Shown here: positions 35,482-48,273 of the stretch, piece after piece | Layout of the letters: each line of letters begins with the position of its first letter | Position numbering within the stretch: the first letter of the stretch is position 1 | Source of the DNA: Lithospermum erythrorhizon | Taxonomy: Eukaryota > Streptophyta > Magnoliopsida > Boraginales > Boraginaceae | NCBI GenBank assembly: GCA_019722365.1 | Contig: JADFUC010000090.1 | Location: 62,001 to 126,000 of the forward strand | Direction of reading: 5' to 3' | Length of the DNA stretch: 64,000 bases | Made by a program: the position numbers and the translations under genes | Notes under the pieces: generated by a model | What the model was told of the DNA's origin: nothing | The model's input: the letters and a program-made list of their open reading frames with translations, nothing else | Databases searched by the model: none

Positions 35482-38400
35482 GTTTGTTGTACTTTGTATT
35501 TTATTATGTGTCTCAATTTGGAAGGCAAAAACTTGGCTTTCGGTAACCGCGTGAATGAACAACTAAGACACATAAACAAATTAAACCGTAACGACACGAT
35601 GAATAGATAAATCCATTTATGAATATACGTAGAATGCTTACTTGTGAATCTTTTAATCATGCTAAGCAATAGTTTGAACATTGACTTAGTCAATTAAGTT
35701 AATTTAATGGTAATGCATTAACAAAAAGTAAATTTTAATAGGGTATAAGATATTGGGATTTCATTCAACTCAGCAGCATAAATTCGCCATCGTAATGACT
35801 TTAATTCCTCCTGTTTCACTTGCATGGTGCTTGCGCCTTCTTGCGCATTTAATATTTAAAGCTTCTTTATCGGATTAAAGAGTCATTTGCATTTAATAAT
35901 TTGCTCTCTTTCACTACTGAAATTTTACGCCAGTGAACATTTGAATCGCCTAAACATCAATGGACAAACCATACATAATGTGTGTACGATGAGTCTGTGT
36001 TTGCCTATCTCTGTGTTCAATACACGGTTTGGATATACAATTTGGTAATTTTGTTACGTTCCACATACATATTCTCAAATTATTACTAGTAACAAATATT
36101 GTGAAATCTATTGATGAGTTGTTATTAGAAAAAAATACGAGTGAATATACGATATTTCAAGGTCGGCTAGACATCTTAAGTTAGTGCACATCACAAAAAA
36201 GGAAAGATTCTCCTTTTAAAGGCATAACATGATATTTTTTTCCGAATTTATTTTTCCTACATCCCATAGCCATTAGAAAATAAGGGATTCTTCTCCCCTT
36301 TATTAACATATCTCACTCACTATCTAAATTGGTATCGATTTGAATGAGAGTGGCGAGGGAATATATATTATCAAATATAATATCCTATTTTAGTCTCAGT
36401 TTCTTTTTTGAGATTAAAACTAATCATCACAATATTTAAGAAAAACTACTTGTGGCGTGTTTTTTCTTTGTTGACTTCAACATGTGTATTTTAAAATCAT
36501 ATGAGCTGTTCGTCCTCATAAACATTCCTTCGCCTAAAAAAATGAATACCTTTTACGCATTGCCTTCATCACTTCATTAACAAGCTGGTTGTCATATTAC
36601 CACTGTTCCTGTAAATGTAATTGTTCCAACTCATGGGGGAAAGTGATGATGGGTTATTGGATGAGATCAATATAATCTTATTTTTCAGAGAGCAATTTTC
36701 TTATATATAAATATGTGATATGAAAATTCTAATTATGTGATTTGTTTTTTAATTAAACCTCATCATATTTATATGTCTTGACAATTTAGTTTCCAATTTA
36801 TAAAATCAAGTTTTACTACCACTATTACCTGTGACATAGCCTCAGAAATTGTGGATAAAATACGAAGCCTACATGTCTTGGTAGAAGATCTAGCTGGTTC
36901 GATTCTTCGACATGTCACCGATGTGCTTATAACACTCCTATATCAATGAGACATTTCCTCGTTGGCTTAACTCTCACGAATTCATCTATTAATACCATCG
37001 CAAGACACCTACCTTCAAGACATCCACAATTAACATCATCAGTGTTATTCCAAAACAGGAGTGGTTCGAAAGCCCTTAATGTTGGGCGTTGGGGTTTTAA
37101 AATAGTGGTGGACCCTTAAAAAATGTTTCCTCCATTGCCAACTATAGTGGTATTAAGCCCTTCATGTTGATTGTCAGGAAGAAACCTTAAATCTAAAGAA
37201 CTACTTGGTTCTATTTTGAATAATATACAAATCTTACAAGAAAATAATAAATCAAAATGAACCCCCCCCCCTCCCCACTTCATCTTCTTCGAATAATTTC
37301 TAGTGTCAAACCCCGCCAAACATTTCCTACATTGCCAACTATAATCACACCAACCACCACCGTTACCTACTTTTCATCTATTTCTTCTTCTTTGTTGGGA
37401 CACAACAATCAAAATTACCACCTTCCACCTCCAAAATCACCACCCTCAACGAAAAAATTAACAAATTAGTTGTAGAACTAATATTAGAAATGACCCCAAA
37501 TAAAATAAAAAGAATCCATGTAATAAAATGAATAAGAATCACAAAAACACAATCAATCTAAAAGTAATAAATTGATTAAAATCAATGGTAAGCAAGCTTG
37601 AATTTTGGAAACTCACTTGCTGCAAATCGGCCAATGTCAAAATGGTGTTAGAGTGAAGGTGGTGGCTATGATTATGTGGTCAAGGTGAAGGTGGTGAAAA
37701 TTGTAATGGCGGGGGGGTAATGTGGATGGGGTTAATTTTATTTATTTTAGTGTTTTTATATTATTTAAAAGATGTCCATTTAGTTTCATGGTATGTAAAA
37801 TTCCTCGACTCCTACTCCCTCCCAAAGTTTCATAATATTTTCGTATATATTTCCACGCTATCTTTTAGCTAATTAAATTCCGCTACTTAATAACGAAAAT
37901 CGATGAATTCCAAATTCATCAAACAGTTTATAAGAACCGAATTGGCTTCCCTTTGATGTTCATGGGCCAAACTCGACTAGCCAAGTAAAATTCAGGGAGC
38001 AGGATGAATTTAATCCTATTTAAAACACAAACATTTTTGTTTAGTTATGTAATTTGTCCTCTAATATTTTGTCCTCTAATATATATGGCTGTTATCTTAA
38101 AGGGATCATGCCCTCCTTGTCTAACACAATGCTTAGCTTGATTACAATCTGGTCTGGATAATTCCATCATTCGCATGACTTGTCTATTAATTGAAAACTC
38201 AATCTAATGAGCATTTAACAAGTTCTATACTTCGATTTGAAGTAAAGAATTGCATTTACCGCCACGGCTTGTCGCTATTCTACTTGCTTTGTGTTGCCAA
38301 ATGTCAAGCAAATAGCTCTCTATTGAGAAAACATATCTTGGAAGATAGAGGGTCAGAATGCTTTGATGCCTTATCTTTCTTCAAGATTTTCTGAATGAAA

Positions 38401-40145
38401 ATGACCAAGAAAATGACAAGAGTGGTCGAATAATTATGTACATTGCTACCCATAGGGTCCATTTGCCACGTTCCCAAGAATCCTATGATCTTATTGAAGT
38501 AGGACATTAATTATGAAACAAGAGTCAAATTTAGGTGTTTGTTGGAAGATTAACAAGTGGAGAGACTGGTTGTTGAATTCAACAAGATTCAATGCTTCAT
38601 TTCATTAGATGCATGAAGAGCCAGACTGGTTCCTCTTATTGAACTATATCAAATTTTTCTGTCAAAAGATATGTGGCAATCTGTTACAGAGTATTTTGTT
38701 AGTAGTTAGATGTATGTGATGTAAAGTTCATTTATGTATGAATTCGACACTTTGTCATTTTCATAGATATTAATATATTATAGATATTAATATATTATAT
38801 ATGTATATAAATGACACGGATGATCTCATCATGTTTATATGAAATAAAATACTACTATAATAACATATTTAGCATGCGTAATATATTTAAAATAATGCTT
38901 TTTACAAGGACTATACGAGATAAGTGTTATTTAAGTAGTATATCTTACATAGCACTCAATAAGCTCTATTTTTACTATCATAAGGGTAGCTAAGATATTG
39001 CTTATAAACATTATTGAAGGTCAAAATTAAACTTTATCTAAACTTTTTTTACTAGTGTACGACTGAAAAGTGTCATTTTATTATCCGTCTCCCATGTTAA
39101 TTGGATAACCCGTATTTATTGGATAGGGTCGTTGAACATTTTGGTAATTGGTTACCAGCAGTCCAGCATAGGTATAAAAATATAAAATCATGTATTCCCT
39201 TCATTATGATTTAATTGAGAGATTTTTATTAAAATAAGAAACTTGTTATTGAAGTAATAATGTATTCATATATATAATTTTGAATTTATTAAAAGACTCA
39301 TGCTTTTAATTACTCCATATCAAACATGTATATGTCAAAATCTGAATATATTTTTTAATAAGTCTATTTTATGTAAAAAAAATATGTTTTTCTCAAATGA
39401 TGTTTAGTTTTTAATTAAAGTAAGTTTAAATTTCATTAATGCGACCGAACTAACAAAAATCATTTCAACAGACCTAAATATTTCAACCTTTCAACAGACT
39501 CATTTTTTTCACCGAACTTTCAAAATCATCTTTTGCCTACCTGACTTTCATTCTACTTCGAAATTCATCTAACCTTACTTTATTGTGCTTAAATATATCA
39601 AAAAATTAATTTTTGAAGTGAAAAATTGTGAAAGTTTCAAGCCATGTAAAATCAACCATTTTTTTATACGAGTATTTGCAAAAAACTCCAATGCCATAAA
39701 TGTTGAAGATGACAAAGGGTTTTGCTAATGAGACGATAAGCATCCGTAGTGATTACTTGAAGGCATTAATTTAATTATCCGTAGCTGGCCAATTCGAGCC
39801 ACCTCTCCTCACATCGCCCAAGATTCTAATAACACCCACCTTTTACCAATGTTTTAAAAAGCGTCATTCGCGCTCAAATTAATTTCTCTCTTCCATATCA
39901 TTTTATCTTCATTTCACAAAATATATTTTTTTTGAATTTCAAAAAATTCATAATATTTTAATACAATTAATAAAAATTGTGTAAAAAAATCAAATTTTTT
40001 TTGGTATCCAAATGATACAAACCTAGTCTCTATTTATAGGGATTCTGGGCACAAAAAATAAATGGGTATATATATATATTTTTATTTTGCTTAATTATTG
40101 TACAAAAAATGATTTTAAAAATAAGAGGAAAAAAAAATAAAGAAA

Positions 40146-40198
40146 CCAACCAGCAGCTGCCAATTGGCGAGCTGCTGGTGGTTGGTGCTTTTTTTTTT
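40146..40198. other. GC-rich hairpin followed by a T run
   Basis: CCAACCAGCAGCTGCC and a near-complement GGCGAGCTGCTGGTGGTTGG flank an AATT loop and are followed by ten Ts. An A-rich stretch before the stem pairs with that T run and lengthens the foldback. It could be a small foldback transposon end. It is not evidence of a bacterial-type terminator here. Confidence 0.5.
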
Positions 40199-43164
40199 GT
40201 TTTTTGTGTTATTATATTCCTACTGACCCCCCTACATTTTGGGCCAAAAATGATCCCGGATCAATTTTTTGATCCTCCACAACACTCATACCCACTAATC
40301 CTCTACCGCTAAACGACTTCAATCGACACTCCATTTAATCACGTATACCTTTTAAATCCTTCGTAATTTAATCATTGCATCGATTCTTGTTCCGAGCAAT
40401 TGTTCAATATTAAGTGCACATGAAGCTTCTCTGAGTGAATGAATTAAAAAAAGATAGAGAAACATTATCATATAATAAACACATCCGGATGAACTTTCTC
40501 ATAAAATTTATCAATTATAGCAGACGAATCAACCATTTGTTTTTCATCAACCACTAATATGGGCACTTTCTTCTAAACAGACCATTTGATAGCAACCCCT
40601 TTCTTTTGTTTCTAGGATCATTTGAAAAATTTGATAGCAAAAAAATTTCTGATTTTTACCAAAAATTAAAAAATATCGATTTCTATTTCAATAATATTTC
40701 CTCATTTTAAACCCAAACAATAGAAAAACATATGAAAAAGAGATTGATTACTTTTTTGTGCATGAAGAGGAGAGATGAAGAGTTTATGAGTTTGAAACGA
40801 AAGCAGCAAGTAATAATTACGCCATTTTAAGTAATACATTTTGTCAATTATTTGTATGTCAAGCTGCTTAAATTGCCCTTTTAAAATCGATTTTGGTTTT
40901 GAAAAAAAGATAAAGTGTCACTTCGGTTGAAAGCCTAAGCGCCAAAAACGCACTTCACGATCTATTTAAAATATCAAAATATTTAGATACTTATTTAAAA
41001 TAATTTTATTAATTCAAAAGCCTGTGTGTGAAATTTTAGCCTTTAAATTAAATATGGAGATTGGTATATGTTATTAGTGTATCTTAATCCATTAACCATC
41101 CGGATCCATACAAGAGAGCTAATGATTTCATTCCACTGGACACTTAAAAATACCGAGTAGAATATAGCTAATAAATATTATTAGCCGACATTAAATTCCA
41201 AGCAGTCCCATTATCAAACATATATAGTGCATCAAATGCCATCTTCTCTTCCAACTAAGAAGGAAAAAGTTCACCTTATGCTATCCAAATCACAATCAAT
41301 TAATATACCACTACTTTTCTACTCATTTCTTCCATTCAAATCACTTCTATCACCAATATGTAGTGCCTCACTTACCGAACACCAAAGGGTAGAGCTGCCC
41401 ATTTTCCTATTATTAACAAGCATCACTGAAGTTAGGAAGCAGGGAAGCAAAAGAAACTTATGCTTCAGATTAAATTGAGTAATTTCAAATAGTTATACTA
41501 TTATAGGTTAGTCTTTAAAAATAATATAAATATTACACATTTATCCTTAAATATGACAAACGCCGCATTTGCCCTGCTTTTACCGCCGCCCAAAATGTGG
41601 ACGAATTTGTAACATTTGTCACTTTTAAACCACATACTACTACAACATTTCGCCACTTTCAACTAATATTACGCACAAGGATCAAATCGCAACTCATCCA
41701 CACTATTTTGCACTGGGAATCGAGCAAGAGCTCTATCCTTCTATATGCCAGTTTGTAAATTATGATTAGTTAATTCCCACAAAGTACATAATCAAGTACT
41801 TAATAAGTGTGTGGAATAATAAATTACTTAAAGATAATGATGGCATTTGTAGTACTACCTCCATTTTGTTTGTTACAATATTAAAACAAGGGTGATGATG
41901 CCACAAGTCCAGAACTAACTTGATTATGAAGTGTGGAAGGGGTTTGGCGAAATAGGAACCAATAAGTACGTACTCACAAGTCGTGAAAAATTCAATTTGT
42001 AATCATTATTAGAATGTAGCGATGATATGATACCATACTGCATTTATACCAACTCAACCACACTCATTAGTCATTATTAATCGTTTGCAAATGTCAATAT
42101 ATAGGCCAATACTGCTCTATAATATGAATAATGTTGATGTCCATATTTATTCAAATCAAATTCTTAGGAAATTATCGTTTAATCGTGCAGTACAGATAGA
42201 AATGGAGTCAACAATTGGTGCTCTATGCTAAGGGTTTCGTTCTAAGATCCACCCAGAATGAATAATGATCTGCAACATCCTATTGGTAGTGAATATGCGT
42301 AGGTCATTGATGAAATTCGTGTTCAAAACACTTAAGTATTTAAATGGATCAATCTAACTCTAGCCCAACCGAGTTCATCCAATCAACAATTTAAAGGTAC
42401 ATTGGACCAGGTAGCAGTAGGGATCATTTTGCATCCAGTGGGTCAAACAAATTAACGCTCCATCGCAAAAATAATGTCTAGTTTGACTTTTTCAATAGTA
42501 AAAATTGCAAATTTTAACTAAAATTAATTCCTCCATTTCAATGAAATGAGAGAGGTATTTATTAAACAAATAGTTAACTTAAGTTTGAATCAATAATTCA
42601 TTCATTAAACTTTGTATTTACATCTAAAGATCGATAAAATTAGATCATACACACTCTTATATGTTAAAAATATTTAAAAAATATTAAATTTTTATCATAT
42701 TTGAGACTAGACAATTTTGCAGAGAGGAGAGAGTATTATATTTAGAGGATTGGAGTTTGAATGAAATACGCAATAATTTTATGTGTTGGTGATTGTAAAA
42801 ATGAGATATACTTCCACCTGATAGGTCTTGTTAGTATGCTCCCCAGGACTAGTTTTCTTTGGTACATTGTATGAGTTTTGTAATATAAAAATAATACTCC
42901 ATAATTCATAGTCAAATCGTGTTTTTTGTTTGATTAATCAAAACTCTTAATTAAATTGATATCAAATCAGTAATTCATTAATAAGTTCTATATCATCAAT
43001 CATCATCACATAGAAAAGATTGAACAAATATAATAGCCACACGTTTAATTAACCACATTGTATCATCTCAACCACGCATTTTAATATTTTTTAGTATTAC
43101 CAAAAAGTATACAAAAAATTAAAATTGCTACCATTTTATGTGAATTAGTCAACCATGAGTCAAC

Positions 43165-43683
43165 TTATCTTCCTCTAAGTAAAGCCTTCTCAGCGGTGTC
43201 CATTTCTTCCAATATTCTTTGCTTCCTCTTCGCCGGAATTGGAGCCGTCGGCCCGAAACTAATATAGTGTCCCGAAACCGCATTTAGGGCTGAATACATA
43301 TCCCTAAAAGAAGCCCGACCCAACAAAGCCTTCTCCCTCCTATACTTGGCCACCCAAGAATTCGACGTTTCTCGGAGCTCCGTCACCTTTTCAGCCACAT
43401 TTGGGTCGGTCCGGTCCAAAGTCAACGTTGACCTCACTTTGTTGATCACTTCTTCTGTCTCCTTTACATACTCGTCGTCGGAAGCTGCCCATGCAGAGTT
43501 GCATGGGAGGAGGAATGAGGGTGGTGTGATGAGGGTTAGGGTTGTGAGTGACAAGAAGTCGCGGCGGCGAGTGGGGGGAGATGTGCTGGAGGGTGGTGAT
43601 GGGGTGGTGAGTTTTGATTTGATGGTGGTGGAGAGTGGCTTTGGAGTGGAGGTTGTGGTGGTGATGAGGGTTGAAGTAGCCAT
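43165..43683 (-). CDS. PSB27: Photosystem II repair/assembly protein PSB27, chloroplast thylakoid lumen
   Basis: A single-exon gene for a 172-residue precursor. Psb27 binds the lumenal side of CP43 and assists assembly and repair of the photosystem II manganese cluster. The N-terminus is a Ser/Thr-rich, acid-free chloroplast transit peptide. It is followed by a twin-arginine lumen signal (TRRRDF at 38-43, then a hydrophobic run) that ends NSAWA|ASDD near residue 66. The mature part of about 106 residues matches the Arabidopsis PSB27-1 (At1g03600) pattern: EYVKETEEVINKVR, SNSWVAKYRREKALLG, FRDMYSALNAVSGHYISFGP and the end EEMDTAEKALLRGR. Length and motifs are normal. Light-type promoter motifs lie just upstream. 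Confidence 0.95.
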   Translation of the reverse strand: MATSTLITTTTSTPKPLSTTIKSKLTTPSPPSSTSPPTRRRDFLSLTTLTLITPPSFLLPCNSAWAASDDEYVKETEEVINKVRSTLTLDRTDPNVAEKVTELRETSNSWVAKYRREKALLGRASFRDMYSALNAVSGHYISFGPTAPIPAKRKQRILEEMDTAEKALLRGR

Positions 43684-44299
43684 GGTGTTTCAAAATGAAT
43701 CCATCTTTTGTTGATGAAAATGAAATAGTGTAGGAGAAATGAGATGGTTTTTGTCCACGTTGGCTCATCATCTTATCTGAAATATGTGTTCTTGGATGAG
43801 AATGGATCCAAGGAGATTTTGGTTTGATATGGTACGTTTCTTTGTTGCTTGACCAAGCAACTCGAAACATCATATGTTTTCAAGACTAATAAATGAATAA
43901 TACTTACAACTATTTAAGGACACGTATTTTACAACAAAGTGTAGCATATACTTTTTAATATTATCTGCCGATCAAGAGTTAAGAATAATCACATAGGTAA
44001 ATAGTAAACGACTCTGCAAATTTTATATTTCCTTCATCCAAAAAATGTAAGACAAATTTTTTCAAAATAAAAATCTCTCAAATGATTCTTATATTGACCA
44101 AATAGTCAATTGTGAGTAAAGTTATTTGATATAATATATACCCATTTATCTCTAATAATCTTAAAAATCAAGTTGTTCTGTACTGCTTCGCCTGATTGAC
44201 AAATTTCGCCTGTACTGCTTCAATACTATTTCGTAAATACTAAACAATCCAAATATCCAACATATACCATATTACATTTCAATGAAGCCTCAGAACAAT
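43684..44299. other. Upstream region of PSB27
   Basis: It holds the light-type motifs and a TTAAATA box at about 43911-43918 on the minus strand. Otherwise AT-rich. Confidence 0.4.
43753..43778 (-). promoter_or_regulatory. I-box and ACGT-core pair upstream of PSB27
   Basis: On the coding strand AGATAAGATGATGAGCC is followed by AACGTGGAC. An I-box (GATAAG) close to an ACGT core is typical of light-regulated photosynthesis genes. It lies 70-95 bases before the ATG, so it may be in the leader or core promoter. Confidence 0.45.
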
Positions 44300-46950
44300 C
44301 TCATCACAGGCTTAGGTTGTTAGGCGTGCATTCTCGAATCGCCTGCCTCGCCGCGGTTTCTCGACCAAAATGGTATTGCAAAATCGTCTTTGGTGGTTGT
44401 TCGAAGCTAATGCACAACAATACAAGATGAAAATTAGAAAAGGCAAAACATAAACGAAAGAAAATGTGAACGAATCCAAGAATTAAAATTTTGATACTTA
44501 TAACACTTCTTTGAGTGCACCCTCTCGAGACTATACATCTCTTAAATCTAATCGGCCCCACAAAGCAGCTACTTACGCTTTTGTTTTCATACTGCTGTGA
44601 TCAATAATCCTTTCGCTCACATCTAAACGCTGATTCCAAGAATCGGTGGCACCGGAATGGGATAGAATATCTTGGCTAATTTGCTAAGAATACGTATATT
44701 TATTTCATTAGCCATCCACCAAGAAGCGATATCAAATTTAATAACCCCCCGCACACTTTAATGGATCTCATCAAGATAAATACCAAGATCCGACCTTGTA
44801 CTGGCCAATGCCTCAACGGTTTCAGCGGAACATTTCAAAACTTTTTCCAATCTGTGGTTGTCAAGTAGTCCCTTCATTTGCAGGCTTGATCTTTGAGCAT
44901 CATTAGTTTTAAAGGATTGATCATAAAGTTTATACAATGACCACAACTTGTTTGACAAATCCTCTTCTTTACATATTTTAGCTTCATTACTATTCTGGAT
45001 ACAAAAAAGGATAAACCCATTTTATAAAACCATCTTATACTCCACGCAACAAATTTATACTTAACCGCATCGTAATGGTAGAATAGATAGTAAGGCATCA
45101 ACATTATCAAAATTATTATCAATTTATCATTTGCAATTCTCTATTATCATTGCATTTGGAAATAGCAACAATCCAGAATAGACAACATTAGGCAACAATC
45201 CAGAATATTAGGCAACATTATGCAACATTTCACAATAGGCAACAATCCAGAATAATAAAAATAATCCGTAATCGAATGAAAGAATAAGCAAATAATCCAA
45301 AATCGAGCAACAATAGGGCAACAATACACAATAATCCACAATCCGTAATCACAATATGCAAATAATAATAGGGCAATCAATAGAGAATCATATTAGGCAA
45401 CAATAGACAAAATGATATAATTATACCTTGATCAAGATGCCACTTACTGAAACGTAAAACATTACTTTGGATCCAATATTTGCCTATTATTTCAGCTCCT
45501 CATTTCTTGATTTGCAAGTGTTTGCAACAAGGCTTATCCGACCCCCCCACCGTATTGATCCAAATAACACCTTCACTCTATATATAACTCACCTAAAAAT
45601 AAATTCACAAAATTTTTGGATAAGATGTACCACTAATTTATTTCAATAACATCACAAACACTTCCAAAAATGTGCATATATCATACACACCCCCAATCAT
45701 TGTCAAGAAAAGTAGTGAATGTAAATGCACATTCTCTACTCAGAATTTAGCCTACATCTTTGTAAAAGAATGCAAAGGATAACATCAACTGTAGAATTCA
45801 TCTAGTTTTAACATCCAAAACTAGCAACAACCCTCTAGCTGTAACGTCTCATCACAATCTTTTGAAAGTTTTACACCTAGTTTCGCACTTACAAATACCT
45901 CACACCATTCCTAATTTTATCAATAGCGTGTAAGCCTACTATATCAGCTCCATCCCGAACTAACTAATTCAAATGCGTGCACAAAATCTAACATGAAACA
46001 ATGGCTATTAAGTAAGTTTCTTCTATTAGTAAAGTCACCCCCTCAACCTCAAAATACAATTCTCTTACTATCAAATATCGTCACCGTAAATAAAAACTAC
46101 TTTTTATCCCTAATTTTCAATAATCCATTACCCCCGGGCCACCCTTCTAGCGTTAACCTTCCGTAACGAAAGCGGAGAAATCAATAAAGGCCAACTCTTT
46201 TATACGACGCCAATGAGTCTATGAAATGTGTGTCGTTACAAATATATAACTTATTCTTTGTTCACTGCATCAACACAAATCAAGAGTTAAACTAATCTTT
46301 ATTCACTAAAAGACATCAGATTCTATTTTAACCTTCTCATCATATGATAATGTAAGTCTCGCAACGGCTCTTAACTATGTGTCTAGTTATCATTTAAAAA
46401 TTAAGGATAAATTTCTCAAGAACTTATTGAAAATAACACCCTTCCATTATAAGAAAAATGAAATTCATGACCTAAAATCATACGTAGAGTTAAAGCAGTT
46501 CTCTAACTCCAAGTACGATTTGTACTTCCATTAATGCAAGATTAGAACACTCAAAGATCACCAACACCTGCATTTCTAGCTTTGCATCAAGCAGTGGTTC
46601 TTTTTGTCATCGCTCTCTTAAATGCAACTTCCTTTGCAAATAATTCTCCAATGTTTTTTGGCACAGCTACTTTTTATATTTTTATCAATGCACAAATTGC
46701 ACCACACCATTTGCACTTATATTTTTTAGTGCCATCGATGGATAATTAACCTTACCCATGTGACGCATAACGGACTTTAGCCTCGACCCCCCCCATAGTC
46801 ACATCTGCTCCTCCAAAGCTCCGACAACTCGACCGAGAGCAGTTGAACCATCATGATTCTGCCATTCAAATCTTGTATCTCCCTAATTCTCAATTCCATC
46901 AATAGTCTCGCAAGATTTACTCATCATCAAATTCATCCATGCTTGGAGTT
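44300..46950 (-). mobile_element. hAT-family transposase relic
   Basis: Minus-strand frames hold two hAT landmarks. Around 46640-46740, DGTKKYKCKWCG resembles the BED zinc finger. Around 44540-44760, KFDIASWWMANEINIRILSKL, then ERIIDHS and MKTKA, follow the C-terminal dimerisation pattern F-D-x3-WW, ILSKMAxD, GRIID-x-RSS. A longer open frame (44758-44958) leads into it. Stops and frameshifts are frequent. A degenerate minisatellite lies in the middle. Terminal inverted repeats and 8-bp target duplications were not located, so the ends are approximate. Confidence 0.65.
45160..45410. repeat. Degenerate minisatellite inside the hAT relic
   Basis: About a dozen irregular copies of a unit like GGCAACAATCCAGAATA with variable length. 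Confidence 0.8.
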
Positions 46951-48171
46951 ATTGAAAATCTTGTATAGACATAACAAAATAAATATACAAGAAATAAAAC
47001 TCAAATTGAAATACAACATTATTTAACAACAAACGATGAAATGAAATATGAAAAAATTCTAACTAAAAACCCTAATTCAAACCCTACCTCTAAAAAACCC
47101 TAATTCAAAAAACTTCTAATTCAAAAACCTAATTTAAAAAAACCCTAATTTGAAAAAATCCATAATTCAAAAACCCTAATTCAAAACCCTTAATTCAAGT
47201 AAAAACCCCTAATTCAAAAAACCCTAATTCAAAAAACCCCTAATTGAAAATATTAATCAGAAATCTTCAATTCAAAACTTAATTCAAAATCCCTAATCTG
47301 AAAAACCCCTAATTCAAAGTCTCAATATAAAAACATGTACTGCAAAATTCCTAATCTAAGACCCCTAATTAAAAAAATTTAACAAAAATTATAACATGCC
47401 TAATTCACTTATCAAAATTTCGAACCTTAATTGATTTTTTTTAATCAAACTCCATAAGTTCAAACCCTTATATACTACCGCCTAATACTAGCAAAGTTAT
47501 TCAAGAATCAAATCAATATAAACAATCTATCAAATAATCACAAAAGCTTCCGTAGACACATGCATGTGTTTAAAAACAACCTAAAGTTTTCTTTATCCCT
47601 GGACGGATCGCGTTGCAAAAGTTTTAATCGCCAACCCTACTCCTCACATCCACTTTTGAGTTTTGACACATAAAATCACATATCTCGCTCGAATGATAAT
47701 CACATAAAATTACATATCCTTCTTAAATAAGTTCATGATAATCGTACTATTATATGTAACACATAAAATCACATATTTCGCTTGAATGATATGTTTATAT
47801 TGAAGGAGAACTCATCCCACATTAAATTTGTCCGAGTACACGAGCTGAGTTATATATATAATTCTGGAATTACTCCTTGCCTCCCCCTTTTGTCAATTTG
47901 ATTTTAACAGTATAACATAATTATTTGCACCTAATTTTATTTTTCTTTCTAGAAACCGGCAAGAAATGAATCTGAATTGTCAAAAATGTATATACCCATC
48001 TTGTACATTGAAATTTTCCAAGTCATTATCTACTTAACCTGCCAAAGCTCTTGATACCTACGTACGATACATTGGTATTGCCTTTGAAAAATACCAAGAA
48101 AAAAACATAGTAACTCACACACAAAACCTTGGATTATACCAACTTCGGTAGTAACTATGCAATCATGAAGC
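46951..48171. other. Intergenic region upstream of the Kelch gene
   Basis: It contains a telomere-like degenerate repeat (47085-47330), and three near-identical phrases around CACATAAAATCACATAT (about 47668-47775). No gene. Confidence 0.5.
47085..47330. repeat. Degenerate AAACCCTAATTC repeat (telo-box-like)
   Basis: More than ten imperfect units of AAAAACCCTAATTC. The AAACCCTA core matches the plant telomere and telo-box motif, but the unit is 14-15 bp, so it is an interstitial simple repeat. Confidence 0.85.
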
Positions 48172-48179
48172 TATTTAAA
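48171..48179 (+). promoter_or_regulatory. TATA box of the Kelch gene
   Basis: CTATTTAAA lies about 95 bases before the ATG and is followed by a C-rich leader (CATTCCCCCAATCCCCCTAC). Confidence 0.55.
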
Positions 48180-48273
48180 CCCATCTATAGCACACACAAA
48201 CATTCCCCCAATCCCCCTACTCCTTAACGATATAGGAATAAGTTACAAATATTTTGTTGCACCTATCTTTGAT

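Larger units (their letters stand above)
33401..43164. other. Gene-poor AT-rich region
   Basis: Nearly 10 kb without a convincing gene. Points seen: a duplicated TATATTAATTAATTAAATT phrase (34440-34540), a tandem duplication at 35389-35481, a C run with a short repeat-rich ORF near 37257, a possible decayed exon around 38190-38510 with no recognised product, and a hairpin at 40146-40198. No tRNA or other RNA gene was recognised. Confidence 0.45.

Noticed and set aside
40189..40198. Rho-independent terminator after the GC-rich hairpin
   Set aside because: This is plant nuclear DNA, where that signal has no such meaning, and no gene ends there.
41227..41478. Plus-strand ORF of 83 codons
   Set aside because: No motif, no codon pattern and no supporting context; its length is within chance for this region.
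43346..43873. ORFs of 122 and 160 codons on either strand over PSB27
   Set aside because: They overlap the clear PSB27 frame and are low-complexity by-products of its Ser/Thr-rich transit peptide.
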